Assembly: GCF_025263485.1 (NCBI RefSeq)
Contig: NZ_CP079863.1
Span: 372,001 to 436,000 of the forward strand
Length of the DNA: 64,000 nucleotides
Reading direction: 5' to 3'
From: Mycobacterium sp. SMC-2
Lineage (GTDB): Bacteria > Actinomycetota > Actinomycetes > Mycobacteriales > Mycobacteriaceae
Below the pieces are notes generated by a model. The model saw nothing but the letters and a program-made list of their open reading frames with translations, did not search any database and was not told where the DNA came from. How positions within the stretch are numbered: the first letter of the stretch is position 1; each line of letters begins with the position of its first letter. Of the stretch, positions 14,001 to 27,600 are shown one piece after another. Made by a program: the position numbers and the translations under genes.

Positions 14001-17000
14001 CGAACACTGGACCGACGCCAATGCGCCCGATGGCATTCGGGGTGCGGTCGAATTCCGCACCGACGTATTCGACCCCGGCACCGTCACCACGATTGTCGAG
14101 CGGTTACAGCGGGTTCTGGCGGCGATGACCACCGATCCGCAGGCCCGGTTGTCGTCGATCGATGTGTTGGACGCCGAAGAGCACGCCCGCTTGGACAAGG
14201 CGTCTAACCGGGCGATTCTCACCCGGCCGGCGCCCGAGCCGGTCTCGATACCGGCGCTGTTTGCCAGCCAGGTGAGGCGTACCCCTGAGGCGACCGCGAT
14301 CCGCGATGGGGTGCGCTCCTGGACATACCGCGAACTGGACGCGGCGTCGAACCGATTGGCGCACTTCCTGAGTCGGTATGGCGCAGGACCGGGTGACTAC
14401 GTGGCGCTGCTGTTCTCTCGCTCGGCCGAGGCCATCGTCGCGATCTTATCAGTGCTCAAGACCGGTGCAGCTTATCTGCCGATCGACCCGGCGCTGCCGG
14501 CGACCCGGATCGAATTCATGCTCGCCGATGCCGCGCCGATCGCTGCGATCACCACCACCGACCTGCGGTCGCGGCTGGACGGGCACCAGTTAACCGTCCT
14601 CGACGTGAGCGACGTCGCCGTGGACGCCCACCCCCACACACCACTGCCCGCGCCGGCCCCCGGCGACATCGCGTACCTCATCTACACCTCCGGCACCACC
14701 GGTGTGCCGAAAGGTGTTGCCATCACTCACCACAACGTCACACAGCTGCTGGAGTCGCTGGATGCCGGCCTGCCGCCAACGGGCGTGTGGCCGCAGTGCC
14801 ATTCCTTGGCCTTCGACGTCTCGGTGTGGGAGATTTTCGGTGCCCTCTTGCGCGGTGGGCGGGTGGTCGTGGTGAACGAAGACGTGGCAACGTCACCGGC
14901 CGACTTCCACGACGCGCTGGTCACCGAGCAAGTCGATGTGCTCACGCAGACGCCGTCGGCGATGGGAGTGCTGTCACCCGAGGGCTTGGAATCGGCGGCG
15001 CTGGTGGTGGTCGGTGAGGCATGCGCCCCCGAAGTGGTCGATCAATGGGCGCCCGGGCGAGTGATGATCAATGCCTACGGCCCGACAGAGACGACGATGT
15101 GCGTCGCGATCAGTGCGCCACTGACCGCCGGGGCCGGGACCCTGCCCATCGGTGCGCCGGTGCCCGGGGCGGCGTTGTTCGTCCTCGACTCGTCGCTGGT
15201 TCAGGTACCGCCGGGGGTAGTCGGTGAGTTGTACGTCGCGGGCCGCGGTGTCGGCGTCGGTTATCTGCGCCGGGCGGGGCTGACCGCCGCACGATTCGTA
15301 GCCTGCCCGTTCGGCGGCCCCGGGGCGCGCATGTATCGCACCGGGGATCTGGTGCGCTGGGGCCCCGACGGGCAACTTGTCTACCTTGGGCGCGCCGACG
15401 AACAGGTCAAGATCCGCGGTTACCGGGTCGAACTCAGCGAAATCCAGATGGCGCTGGCCGCGCTCGACGGCGTCGACCACGCCGCCGTCATCGCCCGCGA
15501 GGACCGTCCCGGCGACAAACGGCTGGTCGGTTACATCACCGGCACCGCGGACCCGGTCGCCGCCCGCACCGCCTTGGCTGAACGGCTGCCCGATTACATG
15601 GTGCCCGCTGCCGTTGTCGCATTGGACGCGCTTCCCCTGACCGCCAACAAGAAACTCGACACCCGCGCCCTTCCGGCCCCCGACTACTCCAATGCCGATC
15701 ACTACCGCGCCCCGACCGACGCCGTCGAGGAGATCCTCGCCGGCATCTACGCCCAAGTCCTGGGACTCGAGCGCGTAGGAGTGGACGACTCCTTCTTCGA
15801 CCTTGGCGGCGACAGCATCTCGTCGATGCAAGTGGTCGCCCGCGCACGCGCGGCCGGACTCGTGTGCCGCCCGCGCGACATCTTCCTCGAACAGACCGTT
15901 GCCCGACTGGCCCGCGTCGCCCACGTCACCGAGGGCCGCGACGCTGCCGTGGATGACGGCGCCGGGCCCGTGCCGGCCACCCCGATCATGCACTGGCTGC
16001 ACGACATCGGCGGCCCCATCGATCAGTTCAACCAAACCATGGTGATACAGGCGCCCCCCGGGGTCGCCCAAGCCGACGTCGTGGTGGTCCTGCAAGCGCT
16101 GCTGGACCGCCACGCCATGCTGCGGCTGCACATCGCCGATGGCGACACCGGCGAGTGGACTCTGACCGCGCCCGCGGCCGGGGCGGTGGATGCCGGCGGG
16201 TGCCTGCACACCGTCGATGTGTTGACCGAGGCCGCGGTGGCGGAGGCCCGGTCGCGGCTGAACCCCGCCGGCGGGGTGATGCTCAGCGCGTTATGGGTGA
16301 CCGACACCCGCCAGCTGGTGCTGATCATCCACCATCTTGCCGTCGATGCAGTGTCCTGGCGAATCCTGTTGGAAGACATCAATATCGCGTGGTCGCAACA
16401 TGCCAGCGGCCAGCCGGTCGCGTTGCCCGCGGGCGGGACTTCATTCCGGCGGTGGGCATCGCTGCTCGCCGGGCACGCTCACCGGCCCGCGGTGGTGGAC
16501 CAGGCCCACAATTGGCAGCAGGTGGCGGCGGCTCAGACCACCCTGACCCCACCGAGGCCCGAGACCGACACCTACGCCACCGCGGGGCATCTCGCGGTCT
16601 CGCTGAACACCGAGACCACCCGCCTACTGCTCGATGAGGTTCCCGCGGCCTTCCGCGCCGGCATCCAGGACATCCTGTTAATCGCCCTGGGGTTGGCGTG
16701 GGCCGAGTTTTCGGGCTCGAGGGTCGGCGAGGCTATCGGGATCGACGTCGAGGGCCACGGCCGGTACGAGGACCTGGCCCCTGATATCAACCTGTCCCGC
16801 ACCGTGGGCTGGTTCACCACCAAGTACCCGGTGTCGCTGGCAGTCGCTGGGCTGCATTGGGCCCAGCTGACGGCCGGTGACGCCGCGGTGGGCCCAATCG
16901 TCAAGCGCGCCAAGGAACAACTGCGTGCCCTGCCCGACGGCATAACCTACGGTCTGCTGCGCTACCTCAACGCGGACGTTGCGCTCCCCGAGTCGGATCC

Positions 17001-18615
17001 GAGGATCGGGTTCAACTACTTCGGGCGGCTGACCGCGGCCGAGACGTCGGGCGATCTGTGGCGGATCAGCCAAGACGGTTTGACGATCTCCACCTCCGCC
17101 GCGGCGGTGCCCATACCACTGGCGCACACACTGGAACTCAACGCCAGCACCGTCGACACGGCCGCGGGCCCTCGCCTGCACGCCGACTGGGCCTGGGCGC
17201 CTTCGGCGCTCGATCACGTCCAGGTCGCGCGGCTCAGCCAGCTGTGGTTCGACGCGCTGGCCGGCATCTGTGCCCACGTCCAACGCGGTGGCGGCGGCCT
17301 GACACCCTCCGACATCTCCCCTGCCCACCTCACCCAAAGGCAGATCGACGAACTGCAGCAGCATTACCGGATCGCCGACATCCTGCCGCTCACCCCTCTC
17401 CAACAGGGATTGCTGTTCCATTCCGCCAGGCAGAACAGCGACAACGACCTGTACTCAATGCAACTCGACTTCACCGTCGTCGGCCCGCTCCACCCCGATC
17501 GCCTGCACGATGCCGTGGACGCCGTCATCGCCCGGCACCCCCAACTGGCGGCGCACTTCTGCAGTCAATTCGACCAGCCGGTGCAAGTCATCCCTGCTGA
17601 TCCCCAAACACCCTGGCAATACTTCGAATTCGACACCGATGTCGATGAGCAGGTGCGACGGGTATGCGCCGCCGAGCGCGCCACGGTCTGCGACCTCAGG
17701 GGCTCGCCGGCTTTTCGGGCCGCTCTGATCCGCACCGCACCGGAACGGTATCGGGTCGTCCTGACAAATCACCACATCGTGCTCGACGGCTGGTCATTGC
17801 CGATCCTGCTGCAAGAGATCTTTGCCAGTTACTACGGCCAGCGGCTGCCGGCGGCCGGGTCGTATCGTCGGTTCGTCACCTGGCTCGCCGGGCGAGACCT
17901 GTCGGCCGCCCAGGCGGCCTGGCGTGACGTGCTGACCGGATTCGACATTCCCACACTGGTCGGACCGCCGGACGGGTCAAAGCTGGGACCGCGAGGCGTT
18001 GCCTCGTCTCGGGTGCCCGAGGACATCACCCAGGCCGTCAACGAGCTGGCCAGGTCCTGTCGCACCACCGTCAACACGGTGCTTCAGGGTGCCTGGGCGC
18101 AGGTGTTGATGTCGATGACCGGCCGACGTGACGTCGTCTTCGGCGCCGCGGTCTCGGGACGACCCGCCGAGCTGGCCGATGCGGAATCCATTGTGGGACT
18201 GATGATCAATACGGTCCCAGTGCGGGCCACCGTCACACCGACTACCACAATCGCCGACCTCCTCGACCAACTCCAGACTGCCCACAACCACACCCTCGAC
18301 CATCAACATCTGGCGCTCAACGAAATCCACCGCATCACCGGGCACGACCAACTCTTTGACACGTTGTTTGTGTTTGAGAACTACCCGATCGACACCACCG
18401 CACTGTTGAGCAACAACGGATTGGCCATCACTGACTTCACCGGCACCGAATCCAGCCATTACCCGCTGACGATGCAGGCCCGGTCCGACCGCGAATTGAT
18501 CCTTCGCGTCGAATACGACAGCCATGTCTTCGACGCGGCCAGCATCGAGGCATTGATCGAGCGCTTCCAGCGGGCGTTGGTGGCCATGACCACGGATCTG
18601 GGGGATCGATCGTGA
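2053..18615 (+). CDS. Non-ribosomal peptide synthetase 1 (modules 1-4 plus C domain of module 5)
   Basis: ATG start preceded by GAAGGGGG at 2041-2048. The 5520 residues read approximately: C1 1-430 (starter type, HHIVVDA), A1 455-943, T1 949-1023, C2 1040-1493 (HHIAFDG), A2 1510-2003, T2 2007-2080, E2 2095-2550 ([10 protein letters not shown]), C3 2563-2983 (DCL type, HHIVLDG), A3 3000-3493, T3 3498-3573, C4 3588-4040, A4 4058-4546, T4 4550-4623, E4 4636-5093, C5 5105-5516. Every T domain has FFDLGGDS with its serine. Carriers before E domains read GGDSI, those before LCL C domains GGDSLSAM. Eyeballed specificity codes: A1 DAESLAGVCK, A2 DFWSMAGVYK, A3 DFWTLGAVYK, A4 DVWTVVAMCK. I cannot assign amino acids from them with confidence. 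The protein makes the first four residues, D at 2 and 4, and ends with a lone C domain whose A partner lies on the next protein. Confidence 0.95.
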   Translation: MDRDGRALPLTPGQLDIWLAQQTGRFTTEWQLGLFAKIEGRLQREPFEWAIRRALREADPVRATFFEEQGQVFQATIDDPEIDLVFHDLSGSHDPLHEAYEIASSIQQTPMPLTGPLFRFALFRTRHDEFYWFTCCHHIVVDASGIALIGHRIATIYSAVVSGAPLPPPFFGSLEDLVRCEAEYEASADYQQDHAYWTQNLPSESGFDHWLPREASDHGPCRSSAPVLLDRVVVRRTQELAQARDMPRSSVITAACALLVHGWCAQGSEVVLDFPVRRRVDPQAKTIPGVLSGVVPLVLTVSPGATVAEFCDHAESRIREALRHQRFPVQALERKTRFPGRSQGAQRVSVNFLPSAFTLDFGGLAASASFTNSGLRDGFGLFFSAVGDDLLFGTEGAGRPFSDLDVADLVKRLQDILVAMTADPGRRLSSIDPFSTDRYDRLDEWGNRAVLTQPAPQSVSIPELFAAQVGRAPDAVAVRFAGRSMTYGELDGAANRLAHLLTEHGAGPGACVALLFSRSAEAVIAMLAVLKTGAAYLPIDPMHPRSRIEFMLGDAAPIAVVTTAGLRSRLDGCGRVVIDITDPAVDARPSTPMPLPRHDGVAYIIYTSGTTGAPKGVAVTHHNVTQLLVSLNSHLPGQVWAQWHSLAFDASVEEIWSALLFGGRLVVVPESVAGSPEGLQTLLAAEQVSVLSQTPSAVAVLPPEGLKSAALLVAGEACPAEIVDRWAPGRVMVNGYGPTETTVCASRSAPLNAGMGAPPIGAPVPGAALFVLDGWLRPVPVDVVGELYIAGHGVGVGYWRRAGLSASRFVACPFGSAGTRMYRTGDFVRWRRDGQLDYLGRADDQVKLRGYRIELGEVQAALAELDGVERAAVIVREDRPGDKRLIGYVTETVAGAVDPAAVRAVLGERLPSYMVPAALVVLQVWPLTVNGKLDTHALPAPEYNDAYRYRAPTSPTEEILTGVYARVLGAERVGVDDSFFDLGGDSLSAMRLVAAINTAMDAGLSLRRLFDAPTVALLAPRLNEHAAKVEPLVAGERPARVPLSFSQRRLWFLEQLQNGVTTYNMPTAFRISGPLDVGALRAALDDVVVRHESLRTVFPDLDGVPFQRVLPPRSGMWQRGDAAIVPLADHDVAGELLSLAGYRFDLATDIPIRAQIYRVGPEEHVVGIVLHHIAFDGLSLAPMVRDISSAYQARRQGLAPDWVELPVQYTDYTLWQRAQFGDLDDRDSPIAAQLAYWQDALAGMPERVELPTDRPYPPVADQRGATVAVNWPPELQQRVRAVARDCNATTFMVVQAGLAVLLSRLSSSSDVALGFPVSGRDDPALDDLVGFFVNTLVLRVDLAGDPTVAELLTQVRLKGLAALEHRDVPFEVLVERLNPTRSLIHHPLVQVMLAWQNLPGSAADPGAGLALGALEVTQLPIATHTARVDLTFILAERFTDSGEPAGLSGTLEFRTDVFEPGTVTALVARFQRVLAAMTADPQARLSSIDVLDPDEAARLDVLGHRAVLTQPAEAASIPALFAEQAARTPDAVALRCGQRSWTYRELDDASNRLAHLLVDYGAGPGGCVALLLARSADAIVAIVAVLKSGAAYLPIDPAVPDERIAFLLNDAAPIVALTTTALRPRLGERDLAVLEIDDSRIGSQPSTGLPAPAPEDVAHIIYTSGTTGAPKGVAVTHHNVTRLFDALQVGIRPGPEQVWTQCHSYAFDFSVWEIWGALLFGGRLVVVPDPVTRSPEDLHALLIAEQVTVFSQTPSALTALSPHGLEAVALMAAGEACPPEVVDRWAPGRVMLNGYGPTETTVYAAVSAPLTPHHAMVPIGAPVPGAALFALDPWLHPVPPGVVGELYVAGRGVGVGYVNRAGLTASRFVACPFGPPGTRMYRSGDLVRWRPDGQLDYLGRADQQVKIRGYRIELGEIQAALAELDGVEHAAVIIREDRPGDKRLVGYITETTVGTVDPARVRAALADRLPGFMVPAAIVTVDALPITVNGKLDSCALPAPDYTTEDYRAPTTVVEEILAGIYAEVLGIERVGIDDSFFDLGGDSILAMQVAGCARAAGLNCRPRDIFVEQTVARLSRIAGITDGCDTVIDKGTGPITPTPIMRWLFDVDGPVDQFNQTVALQAPAGATPTDVLAVLQALIDHHPMLRLRVGDDGAEGRALTVPDIGVIDAGECLRTVDVLTDEALAQARSRLNPAAGAMISALWLSTTGRLVLIIHHLAVDAVSWRILLQDINIAWAQHRRGQPITLLTGGTSYQRWAAILERFAHTPTVSEQADTWKHITSVAAALPGPQPEDTYTSAGHLTVSLDTETTRRLLIDVPAAFHTGIHEILLIAYALAWTEFLHAGDGLLGIDVEGHGRHDDLVDDVDLSRTVGWFTTKYPVALTVGGVPWQQVATGGAGLGPIVKRLKEQLRALPHPVTYGLLRYLNTDSDLTGPDPTIGFNYLGRLGGAATTDVPGDRWRVSEDSLAIAGAATTVPMALSHTAELNAATTDTDTGPRLSATWTWAPSALDETQIGQLSQLWFDALSGLCAHVQHGGGGLTPSDIAPARLAQHQIDQLQARYDIADILPLTPLQEGLLFHAGTGHDLGDLYAMQIDITIAGPLDPDRLHGVVRAVIKRHPNLAARFCRQFDQPVQIIPGDPEISWQYVRFDFNVSEQAGLLCAAERGAVCDLANASTFRVALIRTAEDRHRLVLTFHHIVLDGWSLPILLQEIFAGYQGRHLPPATPYRRFVTWLAERDLDAARAAWRETLAGFDTPTLVAPPARLKPGPKTTSAFGISEQITLALNELARSKHTTVNTVLQAAWAQLLMGMTGQRDVVFGTAVSGRPVELAGADTMVGLLINTVPVRAAITPATTTADLLEQLHDRHNHTLDHQHLALNEIHHTTGCDQLFDTLFVYENYPIGATTLTGAGGLVITEFTGQEANHYPLTMQATPGSELSFRIEYDTHVFDAESIGALINRLRRIIATMIADPQLPLSAIDVLDADERTRIDRMGNRAILTAPAAAPVSIPELFAGNVTRSPQAVAISDAGRSLTYRDLDEASNHLAHALSGRGAGAGACVVLLLERSAEAVIAMLAVLKAGAAYLAIDPALPDERIRFMLSDAAPIVAVTTTALRPRLAGCALAVVDITDDRMTAQPRSTLPTPAAEDIAYLIYTSGTTGVPKGVAITHRNLAHLVESASAHLPADQVWTQCHSYAFDFSVWEIWAALLGGGRLVVVPGQVTKSPKDFHALLVRERVTVLTQTPSAAAALSPRGLESVALLLGGEACPPELLDRWAHGRVVINAYGPTETTVYATLTAPLAAGSGTVPIGAPVSTAALFVLDEWLRPVPPGVVGELYVAGRGVGVGYIGRPGLTAARFVPCPYGGPGARMYRTGDLVRWGRDGQLRYLGRADEQVKIRGYRIELGEIQAALAELDGVEQAAVIAREDRPGDKRLVGYIVETTAGTVDPAAAHARLAERLPGHMVPPAIVVLPALPLTVNGKLDTRALPVPDYTPEHYRAPATPAEEILADIYARVLGVEPVGVDDSFFDLGGDSLSAMRLIAAINTGLDADLAVHTLFDAPTIAQLAPCLDGAAERREPLVACRRPAVIPLSFTQNRLWVLDQLQGPSAVYNIPVALELRGMLDAEALSASLADVVARHESLRTMFPAPDGVPQQLVIAADRADFGWDVIDASGWPSARLDEAIDEAAHHPFVLETEIPLRAKLFRVADEYHVLVCVVHHIAFDGWSMAPMIRDIAEAYASRCDGRATDWPELPLQYPDYTLWQRAQFGALDDAHSRIAAQLKYWEDALADLPERLDLPTDRPYPSLADQRGARVTVDWPAELQRRIREVARDFNATSFMVVQTALAVLLSRLSASSDVAVGFPIAGRGYQALDDLVGFFVNTLVLRVDVGGDPTAAELLAQVRRRSLLAFEHQDVPFEVLVERLNPTRSLSHHPLVQVALAWQNLPGQPSEAAGPVLGDLQVTELPIGTHTARMDLTFSLSEHWTDANAPDGIRGAVEFRTDVFDPGTVTTIVERLQRVLAAMTTDPQARLSSIDVLDAEEHARLDKASNRAILTRPAPEPVSIPALFASQVRRTPEATAIRDGVRSWTYRELDAASNRLAHFLSRYGAGPGDYVALLFSRSAEAIVAILSVLKTGAAYLPIDPALPATRIEFMLADAAPIAAITTTDLRSRLDGHQLTVLDVSDVAVDAHPHTPLPAPAPGDIAYLIYTSGTTGVPKGVAITHHNVTQLLESLDAGLPPTGVWPQCHSLAFDVSVWEIFGALLRGGRVVVVNEDVATSPADFHDALVTEQVDVLTQTPSAMGVLSPEGLESAALVVVGEACAPEVVDQWAPGRVMINAYGPTETTMCVAISAPLTAGAGTLPIGAPVPGAALFVLDSSLVQVPPGVVGELYVAGRGVGVGYLRRAGLTAARFVACPFGGPGARMYRTGDLVRWGPDGQLVYLGRADEQVKIRGYRVELSEIQMALAALDGVDHAAVIAREDRPGDKRLVGYITGTADPVAARTALAERLPDYMVPAAVVALDALPLTANKKLDTRALPAPDYSNADHYRAPTDAVEEILAGIYAQVLGLERVGVDDSFFDLGGDSISSMQVVARARAAGLVCRPRDIFLEQTVARLARVAHVTEGRDAAVDDGAGPVPATPIMHWLHDIGGPIDQFNQTMVIQAPPGVAQADVVVVLQALLDRHAMLRLHIADGDTGEWTLTAPAAGAVDAGGCLHTVDVLTEAAVAEARSRLNPAGGVMLSALWVTDTRQLVLIIHHLAVDAVSWRILLEDINIAWSQHASGQPVALPAGGTSFRRWASLLAGHAHRPAVVDQAHNWQQVAAAQTTLTPPRPETDTYATAGHLAVSLNTETTRLLLDEVPAAFRAGIQDILLIALGLAWAEFSGSRVGEAIGIDVEGHGRYEDLAPDINLSRTVGWFTTKYPVSLAVAGLHWAQLTAGDAAVGPIVKRAKEQLRALPDGITYGLLRYLNADVALPESDPRIGFNYFGRLTAAETSGDLWRISQDGLTISTSAAAVPIPLAHTLELNASTVDTAAGPRLHADWAWAPSALDHVQVARLSQLWFDALAGICAHVQRGGGGLTPSDISPAHLTQRQIDELQQHYRIADILPLTPLQQGLLFHSARQNSDNDLYSMQLDFTVVGPLHPDRLHDAVDAVIARHPQLAAHFCSQFDQPVQVIPADPQTPWQYFEFDTDVDEQVRRVCAAERATVCDLRGSPAFRAALIRTAPERYRVVLTNHHIVLDGWSLPILLQEIFASYYGQRLPAAGSYRRFVTWLAGRDLSAAQAAWRDVLTGFDIPTLVGPPDGSKLGPRGVASSRVPEDITQAVNELARSCRTTVNTVLQGAWAQVLMSMTGRRDVVFGAAVSGRPAELADAESIVGLMINTVPVRATVTPTTTIADLLDQLQTAHNHTLDHQHLALNEIHRITGHDQLFDTLFVFENYPIDTTALLSNNGLAITDFTGTESSHYPLTMQARSDRELILRVEYDSHVFDAASIEALIERFQRALVAMTTDLGDRS

Positions 18616-21600
18616 CCACCAACCCAACACGGCGGCTGTTGTCCATCGATCTTCTCAACGATTCCGAGCACGCAAACCTGAATGAGTGGGGCAACCGCGC
18701 GATACTGGCCAGGCCCGCGGCGCCCGTGTCGATCCCGGCGCTCTTTTCCGCCCAGGTAAAGCGCGCCCCCGAGGCGCTGGCGGTGACCTTCGAGGGCCGC
18801 TCAATGACGTACGCCGATCTCGACGAGGCGTCGAACCGGTTGGCGCACCTGCTGGTCGGCTATGGTGCCGGCCCGGGTGCGTGCGTGGCACTGCTGTTCT
18901 CCCGGTCCGCCGAGGCGATCGCGGCGATCCTGGCGGTGCTTAAAACCGGAGCGGCGTATCTGCCGATCGACCCGGCGGTACCCGCGACCCGCATCGAATT
19001 CATGGTTGCCGACGCCGCGCCCATTGTCGCGGTCACCACCACCGCGCAGGCCGGCCGGCTGCAGGCCTGCGACCTGACCGTCATCACAATCGAAGACCCC
19101 CGCATCGACACCCAGCCGGGGACGGCACCGCGGGCCCCGGCCCCCGACGACATCGCACACATCATCTACACCTCCGGCACCACCGGTGTCCCCAAGGGCG
19201 TTGCGGTTACCCATCACAACGTCACCCGGCTGTTCGATTCACTCGACATCGGGCTGGAACTGAGCCCGGCGCAAGTGTGGAGCCAGTGCCATTCGTACGC
19301 CTTCGACTTCTCCGTGTGGGAGATCTGGGGTGCCCTTCTGTTCGGCGGGCGCCTGGTCGTGGTGCCCGAGGCGGTAACCGGCTCACCGTCCGACCTCCAC
19401 GCCCTACTCGTCGCCGAACACGTCACCGTGTTGAGCCAAACCCCCTCGGCGGCAGCCGCGCTCTCCCCCGAGGGATTGGGGTCGGTGGCGCTGATGGCCG
19501 CCGGTGAGACCTGCCCCGCCGACCTGGTCGACCGCTGGGCGCCCGGACGCGTGATGATCAACGGCTACGGCCCGACCGAAACCACCGTCTACGCCACCAT
19601 CAGCGCCCCGTTGCGCCCCGATTCGACATTGGTGCCCATCGGGACGCCCGTGCCGGGGGCGGCGCTGTTCGTCCTCGACGAGCTGCTGCACCCGGTACCG
19701 CCCGGAGCGGTCGGCGAACTGTACGTCGCCGGCCACGGCGTCGGAATCGGGTATGTCCGCCGAGCCGCGTTGACCGCGTCACGGTTTGTCCCGTGTCCCT
19801 TCGGCGGAGCAGGAGCGCGGATGTATCGCACCGGGGATCTGGTGCGGTGGGCCCCCGACGGGCAGCTGCAGTATCTGGGGCGCGCCGACCAACAGATCAA
19901 AATCCGCGGCTACCGCATCGAGCTCGGCGAAATCCAAGCCGCGCTGACCGCACTCGACGGCGTCGACAGTGCCGCGGTCATCGCCCGCGAAGACCGCCCC
20001 GGCGACAAGAGACTGGTCGGCTACATCACCGGCACCGCCGACCCGGCCACCGCGCGCGCCTCGCTGGCCGAGCGGCTGCCCGACTACATGGTGCCGGCTG
20101 CGATCGTCATGTTGCAGGCGCTGCCGTTGACGGTCAACGGGAAACTCGACACCCGCGCCCTGCCGGCACCGGAATACCAAGATGCCGACCACTACCGCGC
20201 GCCGACCAACGCCGTGGAAGAAATCCTGGCCGGCATCTACGCCCAAGTCCTCGGGCTCAACCGGGTCGGCACGGACGACTCGTTTTTCGACCTGGGCGGC
20301 GATTCGGTGTCCGCGATGCGCCTGGTCGCCGCGGTCAGCACCGCGCTGGACGCCGACGTCGAAGTGCACGACTTGTTCGAACTCCCCACGATCGCCCAGT
20401 TGGCGCCCCGTATCGGCAGCAAAGGGGCGCGGCGTAAGCCGTTGGCGGCCGTCGAGCGCCCCGCGGTGGTGCCGCTGTCGTTTGCCCAGAACCGGTTGTG
20501 GTTCCTCGACCAATTGTTAGGGCCCTCAGTTGTTTACAACATGGCGGTGGCGTTGCGGTTGTGCGGTCGACTCGATGTCGACGCGCTGGGTGCCGCGCTG
20601 GCCGACGTGGTGGCACGCCATGAGAGCCTGCGCACGCTGATAATCGCGCCCGAGGGCATACCCCAGCAGCAGGTCGTGTCCGTAGAGCAGGCCGATTTCG
20701 GTTGGGAAATCGTCGATGCCGCCGCATGGTCACCAAGCCGGCTGCGAGCGGCCATCGAGGAGACGACGGGTCACACGTTCGACCTCGCAACCCAGATTCC
20801 ACTGCGGGCAAGGCTTTTCCGCGTCGCCGATGATGAACACGTGTTGGTGGGCGTGGTGCACCACATCGCCGCCGACGGCTGGTCGATCACCCCGCTGGTG
20901 CGTCATCTGGGCATGGCGTATGCCAGCCGACACGCGGGGCGGTCCCCGGACTGGGCCGAATTGCCGGTGCAATACGTCGATTACACGTTGTGGCAGCGCG
21001 AACAGTTCGGCGATCTCGACGACGACCACAGCCCTATCGCCGGCCAGCTGGCCTACTGGCAGTATGCCCTGGCCGGGATGCCCGAACGCTTGCAGCTGCC
21101 AACCGATCGACCTTATCCGCCTCTGGCGGATCAGCGCGGCTCCAAAGCCGACGTGGACTGGCCGGCGGGGCTGCAGAAGCGAGTGCGCGAGCTCGCCGCT
21201 GAGCACAACGCGACCAGCTTCATGGTGGTTCAGACCGCCCTGGCGGTGCTGCTTTCCCGGCTCAGCGCGAGTTCCGATGTGGCGGTGGGGTTCCCGATCG
21301 CAGGGCGTGGCGATCCAGCACTCGACGAGCTGATCGGGTTTTTCGTCAACACGCTGGTGTTGCGGGTCGATCTGGCTGGAGATCCCAGCTTCGCCGAGCT
21401 ACTCGGGCAAGTGCGCCGGCGCAGCCTGGCCGCCTACGATCGCCAAGACGTGCCTTTCGAGGTGCTGGTCGAGCGACTCAACCCGACCCGGTCCTTGGCC
21501 CATCACCCGCTGGTCCAGGTCATGTTGTCCTGGCAGAACCTTTCCGCGCACGAAAATCAGGGCACCGCAGCCGAATTGGCCTTGGGTGACGTACAGGTCA

Positions 21601-24600
21601 GCCAGGTGCTCGTGGACACCCACACCGCCCGCATGGATCTGTCGTTTTCCCTGGCCGAACGCTTCACCGAGGCCGGTGAACCCGCCGGGATCGGCGGCGC
21701 GGTGGAATTTCGCACCGACGTGTTCGACGCGAAAACCGTCGCCGCACTCGTCGAGCGGTTCGAGCGCGTGTTGGGGGCCATGACCGCCGACCCCGACCGG
21801 CGGTTGTCGTCGCTGGATGTGCTGGATGCCAGTGAGCACGCCCGGCTGGATCAGATCGGCAACCGGGCGGTGCTGACCGCGCCCGCACCTGCGCCCGTGT
21901 CGGTTCCGGAGTTGTTCGCCGGCCACGTGGCCCGCTCGCCGCAGACGGTCGCGATCCGCTGCGGCGGCCGCTCACTGACCTATCGCGAGCTCGACGAGGC
22001 CGCCAACCGGTTGGGGCACCGGCTGGCCGCCGACGGTGTGGGGCCGGGCTCGTGTGTGGCGCTGCTGTTGGAGCGGTCCGCGCAGGCGGTAGTGACAATG
22101 CTGGCGGTGCTCAAGTCCGGGGCGGCCTATCTGGCGATCGACCCCGCGCTGCCCGACGCCCGGATCGACTTCATGATCGCCGATGCCGCGCCGATCGCCG
22201 CTGTGACCACCGCGGGCCTGCGGTCGCGACTGGACGGGCACGACCTATTGGTCATCGATGTCGACGATCCGGCTGTCGACAGCCAACCGAGCACCGCATT
22301 ACCGGAGCCCGACCCCGACGACATCGCCTACCTCATCTACACCTCGGGCACTACCGGCGTCCCCAAAGGCGTGGCCATCAGCCATCGCAACCTGGTCCAC
22401 TTGGCGCAGTCGGCGCCGCCAGACCTGCCCGATGCGCCGGTGTGGACCCAATGCCACTCTTACGCCTTCGACTTCTCGGTGTGGGAGATCTGGGCTGCGC
22501 TGCTCGGCGGGGGGCGGCTGGTGGTCGTACCCGAGGAGGTAACCGCCTCGCCAGAGGACTTCCACGCCTTGTTGGTCGGCGAACAGGTCAACGTGCTCAC
22601 TCAGACCCCGTCTGCGATCGCCGCACTCGCACCGCAGGGATTGGATTCGGTGACGTTGCTGCTCGGCGGTGAGGCCGTCCCCGCCGAGGTGGTGGATCGG
22701 TGGGCCCCTGGACGGGTGGTGATCAACGCCTACGGCCCGACCGAGGCGACGGTGTACGCGTCGATGAGCGCGCCCTTGAAGGCGGGGCCGTCGGGGTCGG
22801 GCGCGGCGCCGATCGGCGCCCCGGTGGCGACCGCGGCATTGTTCGTCCTCGACGGATGGCTGCGCCCCGTGCCGGCCGGGGTGGTCGGCGAGTTATATGT
22901 GGCCGGCCGCGGCGTGGGGGTGGGGTATGTGCGACGGCCCAGGTTGACCGCGTCACGATTTGTCCCGTGTCCCTTCGGCGGATCCGGGACGCGGATGTAT
23001 CGCACCGGCGATCTCGTGCGGTGGGGCGCCGACGGGCAGCTGCGCTATCTGGGACGCGCCGATGACCAGGTGAAAATCCGCGGGCACCGCATCGAACTCG
23101 GCGAGATCCAGGCCGCACTGGCCGGGCTGGCCGGGGTGGAGCAGGCGGTGGCGATCGTCCGCGAGGACCGTCCGGGAGATAAACGCCTGGTCGGCTACAT
23201 CACCGGAACAACTTGCCCCGCCGAGGCACGCGCGCGGCTGGCTGAGCGGCTCCCGGCCTACATGGTTCCTGCCGCGGTGGTGGTCGTCGACGCGCTGCCG
23301 TTGACGGTCAACAACAAACTCGATACTCGCGCCCTGCCGGCACCGGAGTACCGGGACGTCGATCATTACCGTCCGCCGACCAACGCGGTCGAGGAGGTCC
23401 TGGCCGGCATCTACGCCCGGGTGCTCGGGCTGGAGCGGGTCGGGGTCGAGGAATCGTTCTTCGACCTGGGCGGGGACAGCATCTTGTCGATGCAGGTGGT
23501 GGCCCAGGCCCGGGCGGCCGGGCTGACGTGTCGCCCGCGCGACATCTTCGTCGAGCAGACTGTGGCCCGGCTGGCGCGCGTGGCCGCGGCGGCCGGCGGT
23601 GAAGCCGTCTCGGTCGATGAAGGTGTCGGGCCGGTGGTGGCCACGCCGATCATGCGCTGGCTGTGCACCGTGGGCGGACCGATAGACCAGTTCAACCAGA
23701 CGATGGTGGTGCAGGCGCCCGCCGGGGCCACCGGGGCCGACGTGGTGATCGTCCTCCAGGCGCTGCTGGATCGGCACGCCATGCTGCGGCTGCGCGCCGA
23801 CACCGATGCTGCCGGCGACTGGTCATTCCAGGTGCCGGAGCCGGGTTCGGTCGACTCCGATGGTTGCCTGGACACCGTCGACATGCTCTCCGACGAGGCG
23901 CTGTCGGAGGGCCGGTCACGGTTGAACCCGGCCGGCGGGGCGATGGTGCGCGCAGTGTGGGCGAAAGCCAGCGGCCAGTTGGCGCTGATCATTCACCACC
24001 TGGCCATCGACGCCGTGTCTTGGCGAATCCTGTTGGAGGACTTGAACATCGCGTGGGCCCAGCATCGCAGCGGACAACCGATCGCGCTGCCGGCAGCCGG
24101 GACCTCGTTTGCCCGCTGGGCAGCACTGCTCGACGAGCACGCCCACACCCCGGCAGTCGTCAACCAGGCCGACAGCTGGCGAAAGGTGCTGGCGACCCCG
24201 GCCGCGTTGCCCCCGGTACAACCCGAGCTGGACACCTATGCCAGCGCCGGGCACCTGACGGCATCACTGGATGCGGAGACGACGCGCCTGCTGCTGGGTG
24301 AGGTGCCCGCGGCGTTTCACACCGGAATCACCGACATCCTGCTGATCGCGTTCGGGATGGCCTGGGCCGAATACACCGGCGCCGACAGCGGCGCGCCCAT
24401 CGGCATCGACGTCGAGGGTCACGGGCGCCACGACGACCTGTCCCGCGACGTCGACCTGTCGCGCACGGTGGGCTGGTTCACCACCAAATACCCGGTTTCG
24501 CTGGCGATCGGTGGCCTGCGCTGGACCCAGGTCGTGGCCGGCGAAGCGGCGCTGGGTGCGGTGATCAAAGACGCCAAAGAACAGCTCCGCGCCCTTCCCG

Positions 24601-27600
24601 ACGGCTTGACCTACGGGCTGCTGCGCTACCTCAACACCGACATCGCCCTGCGCGGGTCGGACCCCACGATCGGGTTCAACTATCTGGGCCGGATGGGCGC
24701 AGCCGCCGCCGTCCCTGACGAGCTGTGGCGGGTCAGCCAGGACGGCCTGCCGGTCGCCGCCGCGACCAAAGTCCCGATGCCGTTGGGACACACCGTGGAA
24801 CTCAACGCATGCACCGTCGACACCGATGCCGGCCCGCACCTGCAGGCCACCTGGACGTGGGCCCCTTCGGCACTGGACCACGGCCGGATCAGGCGACTCA
24901 GCCAGCTGTGGTTCGACGCCCTGGCCGGCATCTGCGCGCATGTCCGGCACGGCGGCGGCGGGCTGACCCCCTCCGATATCGTCCCCGCCCGGCTCAGCCA
25001 ATCTCAGATCGACGCGCTGCAGCAGCGGTACCGGATCGCCGACATCTTGCCGCTGACCCCCCTTCAGCAGGGACTGCACTTTCATGCCGGCACCACCGGC
25101 GGCAACGACGACCTGTATGCGATGCAGCTCGACATCACCGTCACCGGCCCGCTGGACCCGCATCGGCTGCACAATGCCGTACACACGGTGGTCAACCGCC
25201 ATCCCAATCTGGCCGCCCGGTTCTGCGAAGAATTCGACCAGCCGGTTCAGATCATCCCGGCCGACCCCAAGGCGGCGTGGCAGTACTTCGAACTGGAGTC
25301 CGAGGAACAGGTCCGGCGGGTGTGCGCCGCCGAACGCGCGGCGGTCTGCAACCTCGCCGAGCCGCCCGCTTTCCGGGTGGCGTTGATCCGCACCGCCGAA
25401 GGACGGCACCGGGTCGTGCTGACCAATCACCACATCGTGCTCGATGGCTGGTCGCTGCCGATCCTATTGGGAGAACTCTTCGCCGGCTATTACGGACAGC
25501 GGCTCCCGGTGGCCACGCCGTATCGCCGGTTTGTCGGCTGGCTGGCCGATCGAGACCTCGAGGCCGCCCGCGCGGCCTGGCGCGATGTGCTGGACGGCTT
25601 CGACACCCCCACGCTGGTGGCCCCACCCAGTCGGTCAGGGCTCGGGCGGCGCGGCGTGATCTCGGCTCGGGTGCCCGAGGAGACCACCCGAGCGCTAACG
25701 GAGCTGGCCCGCTCGTGTCACACCACCGTCAACACCGTGCTGCAGGCCGGGTGGGCGCAGCTGCTGATGGGGCTGACCGGCCAGCATGACGTCACCTTCG
25801 GCACCGCGGTATCCGGCCGGCCGCCCGACGTGCCCGGCGCGGAAACGATGATCGGTCTCTTGATCAACACGGTGCCGGTGCGCGCGACCATCACCGCGGT
25901 CACCAGCACGGCCGACCTGATCGACCAGCTACGCAACGACCACAACCACACGCTGGAACACCAACACCTGGCGCTCACCGAGATCCACCGCGCCACCGGT
26001 CACGACCAACTCTTCGACACCCTGTTCGTCTACGAGAACTACCCCGTCGACACCGCCGCGTCGTTGGACGTCGGCGAGCTGGCCATCACCGACGTCGCCA
26101 CCCGCGAATCCACCCACTACCCGCTGACACTGCAAGCCATGCCGGGCGACCAGTTGGGCCTGCGGGTCGAATTCGACACCGAGGTCTTCGACCCGGCCCG
26201 CATCGAAGCGCTGACGGCGCGGTTGCAGCGGGTGCTGGTGATCATGACGGGTGACCCGACGGCGCCGTTGGCGTCGGTGGACGTCCTCGACGCCGAAGAA
26301 CACGCCCGTCTCGATGAGATCGGCAACCGCGCGGCGTTGACCCAGCCCGCGACGCCGGCGTCGATTCCGGGTTTGTTCGCCGCGCAGGTGGCGCGCGCAC
26401 CCGAGGCGGTGGCGGTGACGTTCGACGGCCGCTCAATGACGTACCGCGAGGTTGACGAGGCATCAAATCGCTTGACGCACTTGCTGATCGAACATGGCGT
26501 GGGCCCCGGACAATGTGTGGCGGTGCTGTTCAACCGGTGCACCGACGCGATCATCGCGATCCTGGCAACGCTGAAGGCGGGGGCGGCCTATTTGCCGATC
26601 GACCCGGCGTACCCGCCGGCCCGGGTCGAGTTCATGATCGCCGACGCCGCGCCGATCGCCGCGATCACCGCCGTTGGGCTGGCCGACCGGCTGCGCGAGT
26701 ACGACGTGCCGGTCATCGCTACCGACGACCCCACGGTCGATACATACCCGGACACGGGCCTCCCGCCACCGAGTTCCGATGACGTCGCCCACATCATCTA
26801 CACCTCGGGCACCACAGGTGTCCCCAAGGGTGTCGTCGTGACCCACCACAACGTGACCCGGCTGTTCGACTCACTCGACGTCGGCCTCCGGACGCCGGCG
26901 CCGCAACAGGTGTGGACGCAGTGTCACTCCTACGCCTTCGACTACTCGGTCTGGGAGATCTGGGGGGCGCTGCTGCACGGCGGGCGCCTGGTGGTGGTGC
27001 CCGAGTCGGTGGCGGGCTCACCGGACGACTTCCACGCCTTGCTCGTCGCTGAAGGCGTCAGCGTCTTGAGTCAAACCCCGTCGGCGGTTGCGACCCTCTC
27101 ACCCGAGGGTTTGGAATCGGCGGCGTTGATGGTCGCCGCCGAGGCCTGCCCGGGCGAGGTGGTGGATCGGTGGGCGCCCGGGCGGGTGATGATCAACGGC
27201 TACGGCCCGACCGAGACCACGGTCTATGCCGCGATCAGCGCCCCGCTGATGCCGGGGTCGGCGGTGGTGCCGATCGGTGCACCGGTGCCGGGGGCGGCGC
27301 TGTTCGTGCTGGATGGCTGGCTGCGGGCGGTGCCGGTCGGCGTGGCCGGAGAGTTGTATGTGGCCGGCCGCGGTGTCGGGTGTGGGTATCTGCGCCGCGC
27401 CGGGCTGACTGCGTCGCGGTTTGTGGCCTGTCCGTTCGGGGGGCCGGGAACACGCATGTATCGCACCGGAGACTTGGTGCGGTGGGGCGCCGATGGGCAG
27501 CTGCAGTATCTTGGGCGCGCCGATGAGCAGGTCAAGGTCCGCGGCTACCGCATCGAGCTTGGTGAAATTCGGGCGGCACTTGCCGGGCTGGCCGGGGTGG

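Noticed and set aside
14974..16209. Long minus-strand open frame (about 400 codons) opposite NRPS1, and similar ones at 8809-10023, 24264-25433 and 27723-29102
   Set aside because: They lie fully antisense to clear NRPS domains, have repetitive low-information composition typical of the complement of high-GC genes, and show no family motif or ribosome site.
18560..18660. NRPS1/NRPS2 as one gene broken by a frameshift
   Set aside because: A one-base shift would join them with a linker about a dozen residues longer than the other C-A linkers, and the GTGA overlap is a normal coupling signal. A true split is more likely, although resequencing is the only proof.
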